DNA of 64,000 nucleotides from Romanomermis culicivorax (GCA_963922205.1 CAWUHX010000162.1:372001-436000), one strand, 5' to 3'; counted from the first letter of the stretch, positions 1 through 13,045 are shown. Numbers and translations: made by a program. The notes: generated from the letters alone by a model not told the origin.

Positions 1-340
1 ACCTGGAAATTTTGAGTACCCTCCCCCCAACTGGTCGGACCTCTTACAGGCATGATCAATACGTTAAGTCTCTAAGCTTTTTGATGCGATTATTTCTTTC
101 CTAACGTAAAATCAATTGAAAAGCTTCATGGTGGTATCTTTCAGAAATTTATACTCTCCTTACTATCTTCTCGACCGCTTTTTCGGGCTCTCACTTGTCA
201 TCATAGAAGACTTAACCATCGATATCAAAGTCGCCCCTGATCAAAGTCACCCCACTTTACCTTATGGTTCTCATTGTAGAAAAAATTTTGGGGAATTCAA
301 AACCGAAAAGATGCGTCGTGGTGGACTTTAAAATCTCAAA
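1..340. repeat. Dispersed repeat fragments at the window edge
   Basis: Bases 1-57 carry a C-run followed by AACTGGTCGGA and a TTACAGG tail. The same module recurs at 3,300-3,345 (inverted) and 35,240-35,325. Bases 57-340 resemble 42,540-42,890: both share the run from GTCTCTAA through the AAGCTTCA-like stretch and the CACTTGTCATCATAGA segment. No coding sequence with recognisable similarity is seen. Confidence 0.6.
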
Positions 341-349
341 ATCTCAACA

Positions 350-3310
350 TTTTCCGGCGCTTTGCGCCGGTCAGATGTATAATAATCACTATTTTCTATC
401 AGGCGCGGCCGTTGGCATGTCTACTTCCACTTACTAATTAATTCTCAACAGTTTCTATCAATCAAGTTGGCTCGTCTCATTTTCTAATCGTTATCAGTCA
501 GTATTCCGCCGAAAAAACCTTTTTCATCAATTCTCTTAACTTTTTCTCTCGATGATTGGAATTTTTCAAACATTTGCAACATGAACTTCCGGGTTTATTG
601 AAAATTGAAATTGAAGACATTTATTTTCCAGCGCTTAAAATAATTCGAACATTTTTCCGGCGCTTCGCGCCGGAATGGGGACAAATTACACTTCATCAGT
701 CTGATTTTAATACATTTCTCAACGTTGTGAAGATTTATTTTCCAGCGTTTTAGAAAGTGAAAATACAAAAATTTTTCCGGCGCTCCGCTGAGGACGAAGA
801 ATTAAATAGAATTAGATAATCCTAACCGGAACAACAGAAATGTTTATAGCGGATAAATTCATGAAAAATTTGATGTTAAAATGCTTTCTATGCTCTTGTA
901 GAACACCGATATATTCTTCATCAGCTTATTTTGACTAACCTAACAACAATTTTCTCAATTTTTTCCTGATTGTTGCGGGTTTCTGACTCTAAAAGATCAA
1001 AATGCTTGGGTACGCTCCTAAAATGCATAAAAAAAGCATCCGTAGCCGCATTATAAACGTTTTTAAAAATGCGGAAAATTTTTGGAAAATGAGGAAAAAG
1101 AATTTTGGGTCCGGTTCTCATGTGGAAAAAATCCTCGTGGAAAAAACGGTGATTCAACGTCATTATGCTCTTGGGTAGTTTGCTGGAAAATTTTTTCCAC
1201 AATGCTTGTAGATTTGACTTTAAACTCGAAAAATTGAATTTTTCCTCAATATTGATAAATTAATGGCTATAAAAACACCAGAAGGCTTGAAAAAGCATAA
1301 AAATACCTGAATCAAGCGTCTGTGATCACTTTTAAGCGAAAATAACGACTTGGGGAAAATGGGGAAAAAATCTTGACCTCTTTCCCCATTTGGAGAAAGG
1401 GCCCCACCCAGGAGAAAAAACAGCGGCTGGAGCAGTGTTTTTTTAAGGGCCAAAACATGGTTTTTGGCACAAAAAAATTTGGAATGGCTTAAAAAATTTT
1501 GAGCGTTTGCGCCAATTGGCACAAAATTTTTGGTTGTTTAAGATTAAATTTAACTGATTTTTAGACGATTTAGGGGCCAAAAATGCAAAAAATTTCGGCG
1601 CTTTGCGCCGAGTCAATGATGAATATAATATTATATCTACACTCGTATTTGACGACCCGAACGCGAACGAGTTATCTTCGAACAGTGTATCAGCATCGTT
1701 GCAGCAAAAAAATTTATAGGCTATTAATGAATGATGAATGGAAATAAATTCTGAATTTTTCGCTGTTCATTCAGTCACATTCGGATTTTAAACTGAAATC
1801 CTAACATTTTGAGCTTGATTCATTCAAATAGAAAATTCGATAATCGTTGGTAATGGTACATTGTTCTGACCAAAAATTTACACAATTTTCGACTTTATTT
1901 TCACTATAGTCTTCACATTGTTCTTAAATATTTATAATAAGATAGATCCGTCCGTAGTCGAAAATTGAATCAATTTGAACTTCCTGAATCATTCTAGAGT
2001 TATTTGAATTTTCTCAGCATTCCATTTCTCTTCGAGTCGTCGTGAGCTACTTGCACAGCTTTTTCTCAATTCTTATCTCAATGACATGGTTAAATGTAAA
2101 TAGGTTGGACAAAATTTTTACAAAAAAATTAATGCGTGAAATGCTAACTTTTTATTAAGCTTTTGGCCTATAACTTTTCTGCAGTTTTCAGTATGTTTCT
2201 AATAGAAAAAAATTTTTTGTGCCATTGGCACAAATTTTTTTGGCCTCTTGTGCCAGTTGGCACAAATGTCCGTGCACAAAAAAAAACGCTGCCGCGCACA
2301 AAGAAAAAACGCTGCGTTGAAGGTTAACTTTTTATCAAAATTTTGGCATAAAACCTTTCCGCAGTTTTCAGTATGTTTCTTGTAGGAAAAAAAACTTTGT
2401 GCCATTGGCACAAATTGTTTTGGCCTCTTGTGCCAATTGGCACAAATGTCCGTGCACAAAAAAAAAAAACGCTGGGCTGGAGCACCATTTTTTTCCTCGA
2501 AGATTTTTTCCACATGAGAACCGAACCCAAATTTTTTTTCCTCATTTTCCAAAAATTTTCCACATTTTTAAAAACGCTTATAATGTGGCTACGGATGCTT
2601 TTTTATGCATTTTAGGAGCATACCCAAGCATTTTGTTGTATTTGTAGTCAGAAACCTCCAAAAATGAGGAAAAAAATTGAGAAAATTCTGGTAATGTTAG
2701 TCAAAATGAGCTCATGAAGAATATATTGGTGTTCTATAGGAGCGGATAAAGAAAGTTAACGATAGAGTGCTCATGAATTTATCAGCTATCAACATTTCTG
2801 TGATTCCGATTAGAATCATCTAATTTTATTTAGTTGATTTTCACTTTCTGAAACGCTGGAAAATGAACCTTCGTAACGTTGGGAAATAAATTAAAATCAG
2901 ACTGATGAAGTGTAATTTGCTTCCCATTCCGGCGCGAAGCGCCGGAAAAATTTTCGGGTTTTTGTATTCTAAAACGCTGAAAAATAAATCTCTCCAACAG
3001 ATAATTCGTGAACAAATGTTTTAAAATCGCGTTCTAGAGTAATGTCTTCAATTTTCACCTTCAATAAACGCAGAAGTTTAGATTGCAAACGTTTAAAAAA
3101 TTCCAATCATCGAGAGAAAAAATTGAGAGACTTGATGAAAAATCTCTATTTTCGGCGACATGATTGACTGTAAACGATTAGAAAATGAAACGAGCTAACT
3201 TGATTGATAGAAACTGTTGAGCATTAATTAGTAAGTCGAAGTAGATATGCTAACGGCCGCGCCTGATAGAATATAGCTATAATTATACCCATGACCGGCG
3301 CGAAGCATAC
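350..3310. repeat. Large fold-back element with ~800-bp inverted arms
   Basis: The left arm (about 350-1,150) and right arm (about 2,490-3,310) are diverged reverse complements over most of their length. Matching landmarks are the TCAGGCGCGGCCGTT block, TCTCGATGATTGGAATTTTT, the CACTTCATCAGTCTGATTTT block and the ATGCATAAAAAAAGCATCCG block. Both arms contain hairpins built on CCGGCGCTTCGCGCCGG. The ~1.3-kb centre holds short repeats but no transposase. This looks like a non-autonomous fold-back or a head-to-head pair of repeat copies. Arm limits are approximate. Confidence 0.75.
2190..2475. repeat. Tandem duplication carrying GTGCCAATTGGCAC palindromes
   Basis: Two copies about 175 bp apart (about 2,190-2,293 and 2,365-2,475) share TTTTCAGTATGTTTCT, GTGCCATTGGCACAAA, TGTGCCA[G/A]TTGGCACAAATG and a CCGTGCACAAAAAA tail followed by an A-run and CGCTG. 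The same module appears at 1,490-1,530, 45,120-45,270 and 46,565-46,585, so it is a dispersed family rather than a local satellite. Confidence 0.7.
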
Positions 3311-3387
3311 CTGTAAGACCTCCGACCAGTTGGGGGGGGGGGGGTAGGAAAAAGTCGAAATTTTTTCCCAAAAAAGGCCAAAAAACG

Positions 3388-4089
3388 GTATTACCTGCGT
3401 CTGGTTCACACCCACCCTATAGCGTTAGCAACGCAAAAGGTACCTACAGTAAACATAGTAGCATGTTGACGTCATACAATAAACGCAAATACCTGGGAGT
3501 CGCGTTGTTTGCGCGCGAAATTCAAAGCAGCTATTTGGTTACGCATCGCGGTTTCGGACGCGATGACTAAAATTCAGTCAACCTTTGACCCGAGTCACCT
3601 AAATGCTAACTTTACGAGTATAATGCTTGTGTTATATTTTGAAGAATAGTAATGAACAAAGCAATTATATGTTGTGCTGTGTTAAATCGAGATTCAGACC
3701 AGTGGTCCTCTGAATGACCAGTGGTCAACCGAGTGACCACTGGTCACTTGGTTGACCACTGGTCATTCAGAGGACCACTGGTCTGAATCTCGATTTAACA
3801 CAGCACAACATATAATTGCTTTGTTCATTATTCTTCAAAATATAACACAAGCATTATACTCGTAAAGTTAGCATTTAGGTCACTCGGGTCAAAGATTGAC
3901 TAAATTTTGGTCATCGCGTCGGAAACCGCGATGCATAACCAAATAGCTGCTTTGAATTTCGCGCGCAAACAACGCGATTAACAAGTACTTGCATTTATCG
4001 TATGACGTCAATATGCTACTACGTTTACTGTAGGTACCTTTTGTGTTGCTAACGCTATAGGGTGGGTGTGAACCAGACGCAGTAATACC
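3388..4089. repeat. Near-perfect 700-bp palindrome (fold-back MITE)
   Basis: The segment reads almost identically on both strands from GGTATTAC[C]TGCGTCTGG at the left to its complement at the right. Each arm is about 330-345 bp and the centre lies near 3,740. The centre is built of GACCACTGGTC / GACCAGTGGTC units. Only scattered mismatches are visible between the arms, implying a recent origin or arm-to-arm gene conversion. It carries no protein-coding potential and adjoins C/G-homopolymer repeat modules on both sides. It is probably a fold-back MITE; no target duplication could be fixed. Confidence 0.85.
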
Positions 4090-4390
4090 GGTAAATGATT
4101 TTGGGTACTGGGTTGGCCAAGTTGGGGGGGGGGTCCCCCCCCAACCCCCCCCAAGTACAGGTATGGCGCGAAGCGCCGGAAAATTTCGAGATTTTGACCT
4201 TTTAAAGTCCACCAAAACGCATCTTTTCGGTTTAGAGTTCCCCAAAATTTTTTCCACAATGAGAACCATACCCAAAATTTTTTTCCTCATTTCGAAATTT
4301 TTTTTCCTCAAAAGACCCCATTTGAGGAAAAAAAAACGGTGGGCTGGAGCCGAAGAAAAAAATGGCAACGAAACGCTGCATTCAAATTTG
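4090..4390. repeat. C/G-homopolymer and CGCGAAGCGCCGG repeat module
   Basis: The block runs from a TGATTTTGGGTACT stretch through a G-run, GTCCCCCCCC and CCAAGTACAGGTATGG into GGCGCGAAGCGCCGG, then into an AT-rich tail with the TTTCCACAATGAGAACC segment. The first half matches the array at 34,905-35,145. The second half matches the fold-back arms near 1,100-1,140 and 2,500-2,540. Confidence 0.65.
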
Positions 4391-5023
4391 TGACGACAGT
4401 ATACAGGTCAAAAGGCTCGACTAATTCAAAACTATTCCAACTTCTTTACTGCTCTAAGAAATAAGCGCCAATTTAACACTGAAACGTCATCATATGATTT
4501 CGAAAATTCGATAGCCATTTCACAGGAATTTAGTTGAAATATTCCAGTAGAATTATATTTTCGACCCGTGAGTTTCTATAAACCTACGCGTGATGAAACA
4601 AACAATAAATAATGTATAAAAACACGAACACTAAAAACAAACAATAAAGCTAAAAAATATCATATATAAAGGGGTATACGATTCAGGGTTTACGCCAAAA
4701 ATAGGTTCCGACCATGTTTTGCAAATCACAACAGAAACTTTTTTAGTTCGTAGACCGAGTTTGGAAGGATTATTTTGGAATGGGAAAATGGACATTTTTC
4801 CGGACGAGATTAAAATATCGTCCAGTTTGTCCCTCGGTCGTACAAAACCTATACGGTTTGTGACGGAGTTCCGTTAACATAGTGGCTTGTGATACTCAAA
4901 CAAGTCCGTGGAACCGATACATTCTTTTTGCCTATCGCGTAAAACCTCATTTTTTGTATACTTTTCAGATCAAAAATAATTACTTAAAAAACGTACTGTA
5001 AAATCAACGTTTTCATTTTTGGT
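4391..5023. other. Non-coding stretch downstream of the PPxY gene
   Basis: AT-rich sequence with no supported gene. As the adjacent gene is on the minus strand, the part nearest 5,023 is probably its 3' untranslated region. Confidence 0.4.
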
Positions 5024-5494
5024 TTAAACAGGGTTTCCGACCTGCGGATTCCCCATGATGGCCTCGAAATAAGCTGGAGGTGGGCTATAGCGTCTGTTCA
5101 AATTTGTGTCTCTTTCGTAAGGGGGCGGCGGAGGCTGAGATCTCGAATCGTCAGATCTCGCTTGCCCGACCATGGGTGTATTTTGTTCTAAAGTTATTTG
5201 TTCATCACGGCAGTCCCAATGAGGATTCGGTTCTAAAATGACGCAATGATCGTCGACGATCAATTGGCCGTCACCGTCAGCCAAAAATGTCGGCAAAAAA
5301 TTATGTTGATTGGAGGGCGAGACGTTTACGGACGGCGGCGAATATGGCGAATCGGAATGATTCGGGTACGGAGAATCGGACGACGACCCTTTGCAGCATG
5401 GCGATTTTTTCGTCGTCGGCCGCGTTTCCCGACGATTTTCGTCATTTGTTGAAAAGCAGGTAAAAAATTTGCGTACAGTGGAACCCATTTTCAT
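5024..5494 (-). CDS. Proline-rich PPxY-motif protein, possible N-myristoylated adaptor (156 aa)
   Basis: A single uninterrupted frame runs from an ATG at 5,494 to TAA at 5,024. It is noticeably richer in G+C than its surroundings, as a real exon should be. The C-terminal third has PPPPPYERD and SPPPAYFEA. Both are PPxY-type ligands for WW domains such as those of Nedd4-family ubiquitin ligases (family knowledge). The fourth codon onward gives MGSTVRKFFTCF: translation from this second Met would expose Gly2 for myristoylation with a nearby Cys for palmitoylation, suggesting a membrane-tethered adaptor. The middle is Ser/Pro-rich (SDSPYPNHSDSPYSPPS) and probably disordered. I do not recognise a named family. 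An upstream exon cannot be excluded. Confidence 0.65.
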   Translation of the reverse strand: MKMGSTVRKFFTCFSTNDENRRETRPTTKKSPCCKGSSSDSPYPNHSDSPYSPPSVNVSPSNQHNFLPTFLADGDGQLIVDDHCVILEPNPHWDCRDEQITLEQNTPMVGQARSDDSRSQPPPPPYERDTNLNRRYSPPPAYFEAIMGNPQVGNPV

Positions 5495-8400
5495 AAGGTC
5501 GGCATAACGAATGTGACCATAGTAGAAACCGAAAAAATGATTGTCAACTTAATGGCATAACATGAATATCGTATGTAAAATAATGACCAGAAGTAGCAAT
5601 CACTGTAAAATTGGCCAAAATTGTCGCATATTGTCTGAAAAATTGGAAACACTGAAAGCCATAATGAAAACTTTTCGGCGCCTTGCTGTGACTATGAAAG
5701 TCGATATCTGGAGAAAGTGTTCATTCCAAATTTTTCTGCTGTCCATGTGTCGCGGACCAGAACAATGTATACACTGTTTTGGTTCATGACTTCACTCAAA
5801 AAGATTTAAGAAAAAATCTGTTTTATATATCATATCATTCCATTACATTATTTTTGAAGGATATACGAGAGATGACCGAATATAATAACATAACATGAAA
5901 GCGGCATGGTCATCGAGATCATGTGACTATCGCGACACAAAAAATGACGAAAATAGCAGAGACATTTCGAATGGAAATGACTGTGTAGAGATTCTCATGA
6001 TGGTCAGGATTGATAAATCGACGAAGAATATGCAATATCTTGATCCATTATTTTGAAAATTTAATAAAAAATTGGGATTTTACTGATCCAAAATCTATTA
6101 ATTTAGGAGTGATTTCTGTAACTCTGCTGGTTGAGATTTGAGTATTGCCAACAACCACATTCTAGAAAAATTGGCAGTTCATAATTGATATCTTCGGCAG
6201 GGGTTCAAAGTTCGTGCTTTGAGTAAAGTTCATCACGCAGGAGCTTGAATTGAACTTAGTAGCATGAAATTGTTCCCAATGACACAATTTCAATTACGAA
6301 AATTGTAGAACTCAGTAATTTTTGTAATTCCTTTCTCTGTACTCCCGTGATTCTTCGGACTGTAACAAAAAAGTTTAGCCGTTATAGAGGAATAACCCTT
6401 CATATCATTTGAGTATCAAACCCTGTTGAGGGGACAAAAATTCAAAACTGGGAATTTTGAATGAGACATTACAGTTGATGTAAAATGCAGGATGGCAAAG
6501 CAAAACTTCGGACAAAGTTCAAAGACATTGCACGATTGAAAGCAAAAAATATGCATAAATCAGTCTCGTGTCTTTGATAAAACTAATGCAAGTTGAAGGC
6601 GATTCGTCCGTAAAATGCTTTTAAAATCCTCATTTGCTGTCGCAACCATTTCACAAGCCATATCGAAAAAATACAAACACCATGCAAGGCAAAATGATAA
6701 ACCTTCCTCCATTTGAAATATTCGATTAAATGAACTAGCCAATAATCTTTGTTTATTTTGGTACGATTTGGACCTAAAGTCGCGCCTTATTAGGATAAAA
6801 AATGGCACAAGGTAGATGGAATTGGCGCACTACACGGGAAAAGGGAAACGTCACGGAGCTCTCGAAAAATACAGAAAAAAGTTCGTTATGAATGCATAAT
6901 TTATTGACACGGCTTATAATGTTTAAGCATTACGTAAAAAAGTACAACTGAGTAAATGTTGATGATCATCCAGGAAGGTTGTGACATAGATAAAAACTTC
7001 ACCATTTCGAGGATGACCAAAAGAGACATATGGATGCATTAGAAGTCACGAAAAGCTTTAACCAAATTTTGATCATGAATCGCTGAGCAGTACCCAAATT
7101 ACATTAATTAAGTGTCGAAGTTTCATATTGTAGTGTTCGAAGATTCGTGAGGAAGATCGAGGCAAAACTAATAGTTATGATTTTAACGCATTTCGTTTTT
7201 GACGTCGAAGAAGATGTCGTTAAAAAATGAGAACATTCTGTAATATAATTCGAATTTCTGATCATATCGTAAAAATTTCTAAAATTCAATATATAATGTG
7301 CTCAATATTGATTGAGAACAACCAAGGATTTTGAATTTCTGTTGCATGGATCAGCGGGGTATAGATTATTCGGGTATGAAACCCCAAGCCTCGGTTGGTG
7401 ACGACAGTCATATGTAGTCAACAAAACATGGTTTTTTTAACCACCAAAGTTTGTTACAGATAAATGCATTTCAATGGACGCTTCATAGATCCTGAGGTGC
7501 AGCATATTTTCACAGAAATTTTTTTCTGCAAAATGTGCCCGGATTTTCTAGAGCTTCCATAACAATCTTTGTCCGATATAAAAAATTTTCAGAGAAGAGA
7601 ACTTCGAACCGTTACGAGTAAAAATACTAATAGAGTTATGAGTGACGCCTCATATTTTTGGATAGAAATAACTGAAAAATCCATCATCACCCTGCAATCC
7701 TGGCATCCTGCAACACATGTCGCAGGATGCCAGGATTACTTGAATTCACCTAAAAATCAGGACGTTCGGATCAGACTATAGGCGAAAAAATTGCAAGCTG
7801 CTGTTCGGGCAGAGCTAAGCTAAGTAATGCTAAGCTTTCTATCTAATACTCGGAAAAATTTTGGAACACATGCCCCTCGATTATTCAAATTTTAGAATCT
7901 TTTTCCGCACTCATATCTCTGCAACGTATACGTAACTTTATATAACAATGAAAGCGCACATCCCATCTATAGTCCACTCTAGAGACGAAGAAGTTAGCCA
8001 TAATAAATAGAAGTTAAGCAAAATTTTTACTCATTGAAACATAAAATTCTATTTTCACAAGTTTATGACCATTTTAGAATTTTGTTGTGTCCTGAAAACT
8101 TTATACGTATACTAAATCATGAGTAATTTAAAAAATTCTCGAGAAACTTATTCATCATATACTACTTCAGAATAGTTATCTTACGTCACAATGGGATTAA
8201 AAATATTACGTGTTTTGTTAAGCTCTTTCTCAAATTTTAGAAACTAGCTTTTAGTGGCCCGAGTTCAATACTCTGTCTGACTGTTCAAATCTTTCTTTTC
8301 AAGCAAAATTATGGTCTATAGAATTTATGAACTCCAACTTCCCAGCGAATTACGTAGCATAAGATTTTTGGCTTGGAAAGTTCATACTCGAATATTTCTG

Positions 8401-11400
8401 GAATCACAGTCACTTCATTGCTGTGTTCACTTCTAAACCATCTTACGACTAGAGGACCTGTTGACATTGATAAAATCTTGAACTCATATCCGAATGTGAT
8501 TAGACAAAATGAACACTGGAGGTCCACCGGATCTCTCAAACACAAAACCCTATAGATATATATATATATATAATTCAGGGCCAACTTTCCATGACAAAAT
8601 GTAGAAAAAGTACGACCCCAACCCATAAAAAATTGTCTATGGTAAGAAAACTCGAAAGCAGACCAGTATTCTTCACTTTCAAGATACTCAATGCTAGATT
8701 CGTGTAAGAATAATAGTTTTTGCACCAACAAGGTGTGCTCTATACAAGGAACAGATCCACAATGTAAAGTAGATGACAATTTTGCACCTTTCTGGGGTCA
8801 AATTCATATTAAACTACAACGAGTTCGTACATAACGAATATCATTACAATTAGTGAATATCGACTAACTCGAGAAAATTAGTCGTAAAAAAAATCGAAAA
8901 ATTTTTCAAAAAACTTTTGTGACGATAAAATTTTGACAATATTTTTCGACCGAGTTGATCCTAAAAAGTGCATATCAATTAACCGTAAAAAATATGAACA
9001 TATTGACATCACATATGGCCAAACCATGATTTTCCTCCAGTCATCACATTGACCACAATGTGGACTACAACATTCCGACAGGAAAGCCCTAAACAAACAG
9101 AATAAGGTAAACGAAAATTGCAAATTACTACAAATAATTTTGATAAGAAGTCCGTATGGAGGCACAGCGACTGAAGTCTCTTATCATTTTTGGAAACACA
9201 TATGTCCGGACGTCGGTATCTACTAGCAGGCCAATACAAAACTTGTGATGAAGAGAATCTGAAATCTGTTCATTATATTTTTTTTAAGTTTCGCAAAAAT
9301 GCGCCCCAAAAATTATAATCACTAATTTTTATAAATCAAATTTGGCATCCCGGATCGAAAAATTCACTAGTTTCCGGAAATTTAAGAAATTTCTACCAAA
9401 AACCTAGATTGATTGCCATGATAGTCGAATTTTGCAGTGCAAATTTTTTTTCATTTTTCCCTTGAAATGTATCAGGCCGAATTCATCCTTGAAAAGCTTT
9501 TCAATATTACAAGTACAGTACACAATAATTATATGTTTTTTCAATATACGTTCAGAGCATCTCGTGGATTTTGTTTTGATTTTTATAGTTACACCATGGG
9601 ATCATATAACAGGTTGGTCTAAAAGTGAAACTTGCTTGGAAAAGCTGCTCTACAGTAACCAGAGCTGATCTGTAATCCCATTTTCTGCATTAGATAAAAA
9701 TCGCTCCATTTATTTACCTGCCAGACTTACATTTGTTTCCGCTTCTAAAAATGTACGACATGGCTCACAATGAAACATAATGTTTTACATTAATCGCCTT
9801 TGACGGATTTCAGAAAAATAGACGAATTCGAAAAAAAGAAAGGTTGAAAGTTCAATTTTCAATAAAAATCATTTGTCTTCATGAAGAATAAATTATCACT
9901 TCCAGAAAACAGATTTTTTATCAATTAGCTGCAAAAATTTTGTCCAATCAACGAAATGTTGATAATTTCCGAAAACTACATATGTTATTGAAAATATTCT
10001 TGTCTCTCCTGGTTATCACAAAAAACGATGCAGCTCATAAAACAAAGATTCGATGCATAGTCCGTACAACTTTTACATGGCTGTATACTACTAATTTCTG
10101 AATTTTCAAGCAACGAAATAAAAATCGACAAAGAAACAGTGATTTCATTTCAGGTGATTTCAGCTAACAGTGTACTGTAGCCCTTCGGTAGACGACGGAG
10201 TTGACAAGCTACTTGCTGAAAAATAGCTTTGAATTCTAGCGTGCAGCCACCCGCAGTAAAAATTCAGTGACAGCATTTTACGCTATATTACTTTCAACAT
10301 ACACATCCACACTGAGCGGAATGGATTTTGGATCACGATTCATATAATTCTATAACAAACACCTGAAGAAGTGCTTAGTTGCAAGCTTTCAGTACCAGAG
10401 CTATACACAACATAACTCCATGACGATAGTATGTAATTATTCAAGATTGCTGATTACTCGATTACTCAATTCCCGGAACCAGTAATTCCTCTAATAAACG
10501 TTAATCACCGGAACATTCCAGAAAGACGGTCCTGCAAAAGTGCTTATCAGTGGACCAGATCATCCGCAAAACTCCCGATCCGACATACCTTAGCTAGACT
10601 AGAAAAACGTTGTTGCTATAGGGACAATGGATGGAATGGAGTCTCTTTCGTCTCTCTCCATCCACTGAAAGTTTACTCATTATGAAAAACGAAGCTTTAT
10701 CTTTTGAGTCGCACGAAAGAGTTTCAAGAAAAATCTACTGTTCAATTGATGCGGAAAAATCGATCAGAAAATGTCTGCTAGCTTACCGCTGAACAATGAG
10801 CCTCCTTTTTTATCATCATGCATATATCTTCAACTGCTTCACATGCCTCTGAACATCGTATAAGTGTTTGTTGCACCGCTGCAAAAAATTGATTAATTTG
10901 GAGGCGATCGAGGAAAAAAGTGCTTTTGTCGTGTCTGTGAATGATAGCTAGTTTCGAAAGAGAAGACTATAGGATGCTTTTGAAAGCCTCTTAAAATCTT
11001 CGATTTGATGACTAATCGTCAAACATTAAGAAAGACACCCTAAAAATTAAATTTGCATAAAAGGATTAGACGCAGCAAAATGAATGTTTTTCCACATCCT
11101 TGTTTATAAATAAATGCGGAGCAGTCATATTTATTACTCATCGAACAATTGATGATGCGGTGCTCGGAAATTTAGTGTGCACGTGGAAGTTTATGACATC
11201 AGAATCATGGACTATGATTAAGCAAGATTGATGAACAGTAAACATGATGATGAGAAGGTGATTGAAAAGAAATCGGACGCTGTTTCGAGGTGTTGACCAA
11301 ATATTTTTCGAAGTGTGAGTACACCTGTCTCTACTCCCGAAACTCCATATGCTGGAGTCGTCAGTTGACAATCATGGTATGTGAATTGACTGATTGATAA

Positions 11401-12260
11401 ACTTGCTCGTTAGAAGTGCCATCAAATTAAATTTTTTTTCGAATACTCCAGCTGATTGAGCAAAAAACGTGCGGTAGCACACGAATCGCCGTCGAACCAT
11501 AAATCAGGCAGCCAACGTTAAAATGAGACGATGCATTCATAGTTCATTTCCTATTGGCACGACAGACTTGCAACATAATATAATGTTTCAATCTTCAGCA
11601 TTGAATAGCAAATTGACTTTACCATTTTTCATTTCTCTAGACCCTTTTTTCCAAATGGGGCTCAAGACCTGTTAGTGAATCTGCATGAAGTGGACAACTG
11701 CGTTTCTCAGGTTGACTACAGCAATCAGGGCATTTCGGAAAAGAACATATCAACATACTATGGGGTTTATTCTACTGATTTCTTTATTTTCTGACGCCAT
11801 TTTGAAAATGATGATTCTGAAGTGTATTTTTCTTTAAATGCTCATAAATAATAAAACTGGAAAGCAAATAATCTATTCAATCCTTTTTCGATGAAGTTTT
11901 CGAATTGGTAAAAGCTTTAAGACACGATTTCTGAGAGGTTCTACTTTCCCTATGATAAGTTGAAAATTAATTATACCTCAAAATCAGATATTTTGGGTAG
12001 TTTCGGGCGCTGAGTTTCATGGTACCATTCGTTTTGCTTATAAACGAAAATTCTACAGTATGCCAAAGTTTGAAAATGGTTGATTTTTTTGCATTTTTCA
12101 GTGGTCTTGCTAGCCAAGCTATATTTCGAGACCGCATTGATCTTATTTGATAAATGAATATTCATTTTATAAAGGAGAGAATAAGCTCTCTTCTGATGTA
12201 TTGTTTACAGTAAATAATTGCATATTACACTTTTTAATAGAGATTAAAGTGTCAAAAACG
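5495..12260. other. 6.8 kb without a supportable gene
   Basis: AT-rich sequence with only short open frames, most lacking an ATG and none with a recognisable domain or good flanking splice sites. Contents noticed: a short perfect hairpin at 7,696-7,737 and a (TA)n run at about 8,553-8,571. No tRNA or rRNA was recognised. It may be intergenic or a long intron. Confidence 0.5.
7696..7737. other. Perfect 16-bp hairpin with 10-nt loop
   Basis: AATCCTGGCATCCTGC at 7,696-7,711 is followed 10 bases later by its exact reverse complement at 7,722-7,737. Pairing does not extend further. It is shorter than a typical animal pre-microRNA and has no T-run like a bacterial terminator. It could be a tiny inverted-repeat relic or a structured element. 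Confidence 0.8.
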
Positions 12261-12389
12261 AGCCGTCAAAATTGAAAACATTTTGTTTATGGGCACTCCC
12301 GAGCACCGTCCCATCGGAAGCCGCAGAATTTTATTTTCTTATATTGTAGCTCATGCATTTTAACTGCATTGGTTAAATTTTCATCAAAA

Positions 12390-13045
12390 TTTTTGTACCG
12401 TTTTGGGAGCTGCACAGGCACTCAAGAAAATTTCATAGAAATCATCGTATTTGCCAGGTGGCCCCTGTCCACCCCTTGTGATATATTAATTATCTATACT
12501 GTAGAATTATCAAATGACTAACAGACTATAGTTTGATGTATTAATTGTTTCGCAAGCAAACATTTTACACTCTGCAAGAAAGTTTGAACAGTCAGAAATT
12601 AGAAGCAAAAATTAAGAAAAATTCTGCTTAGAGGCACCCCGAGCACATTCACCTACCATGCTGCAGAATTTTATCTTTTTATTCTTTTGTTCACACATTC
12701 CTACAGTAGATATTAAAGCAGCATCGTGATTCGAGTACCCCTTGAGGAGCTACATAGATCCAAAGAAAGCAAAATCCCGAAAATTGTTCAAAAATCAATA
12801 AATTGTTTTTGGCATTTTCGTGTTTTCATAAAGTTGGTTCATTATTTCAATATTGGAACCAGAAAATATATCAAAAAGGCCGCAACCTTTTGGACACGTT
12901 GTAGCAAAACAGAGATTTATGATTTTAACTGCATTATCATCTACTTGATAAACTTTGTTCAATTCCTTTGAGTAACTGATCTAAAAGGATGATACAAGCC
13001 CCCCACCTAATCAAACCCCACAAAATCTATGTCATTCTCCTGAAA
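12390..13045. repeat. Inverted-repeat partner that preserves the Polinton empty site
   Basis: This copy is the reverse complement of the two segments that now flank the Polinton (24,580-24,858 and 16,130-16,530). Landmarks include TTTTGTACCGTTTTGGGAG, CAGACTATAG, CTGCAGAATTTTATCTTTTT and CCCCCCACCTAATCAAACC. At 12,650-12,655 it has a single CACCTA (TAGGTG on the other strand), where the disrupted copy has the element flanked by two TAGGTG. A diverged older duplication of about 360 bp is visible inside and just upstream: around 12,280-12,420 resembles around 12,635-12,780 (GCACTCCCGAGCAC versus GCACCCCGAGCAC, GCAGAATTTTAT). Confidence 0.85.

Noticed and set aside
8309..8779. 156-codon minus-strand open frame
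   Set aside because: It starts from a non-ATG codon, runs through a TA microsatellite (IYIYIYIY), has no recognisable domain, and a frame this long is only mildly surprising by chance in 64 kb.
9432..9668. Short overlapping plus-strand frames
   Set aside because: They are AT-rich, lack similarity and splice support, and are typical chance frames.
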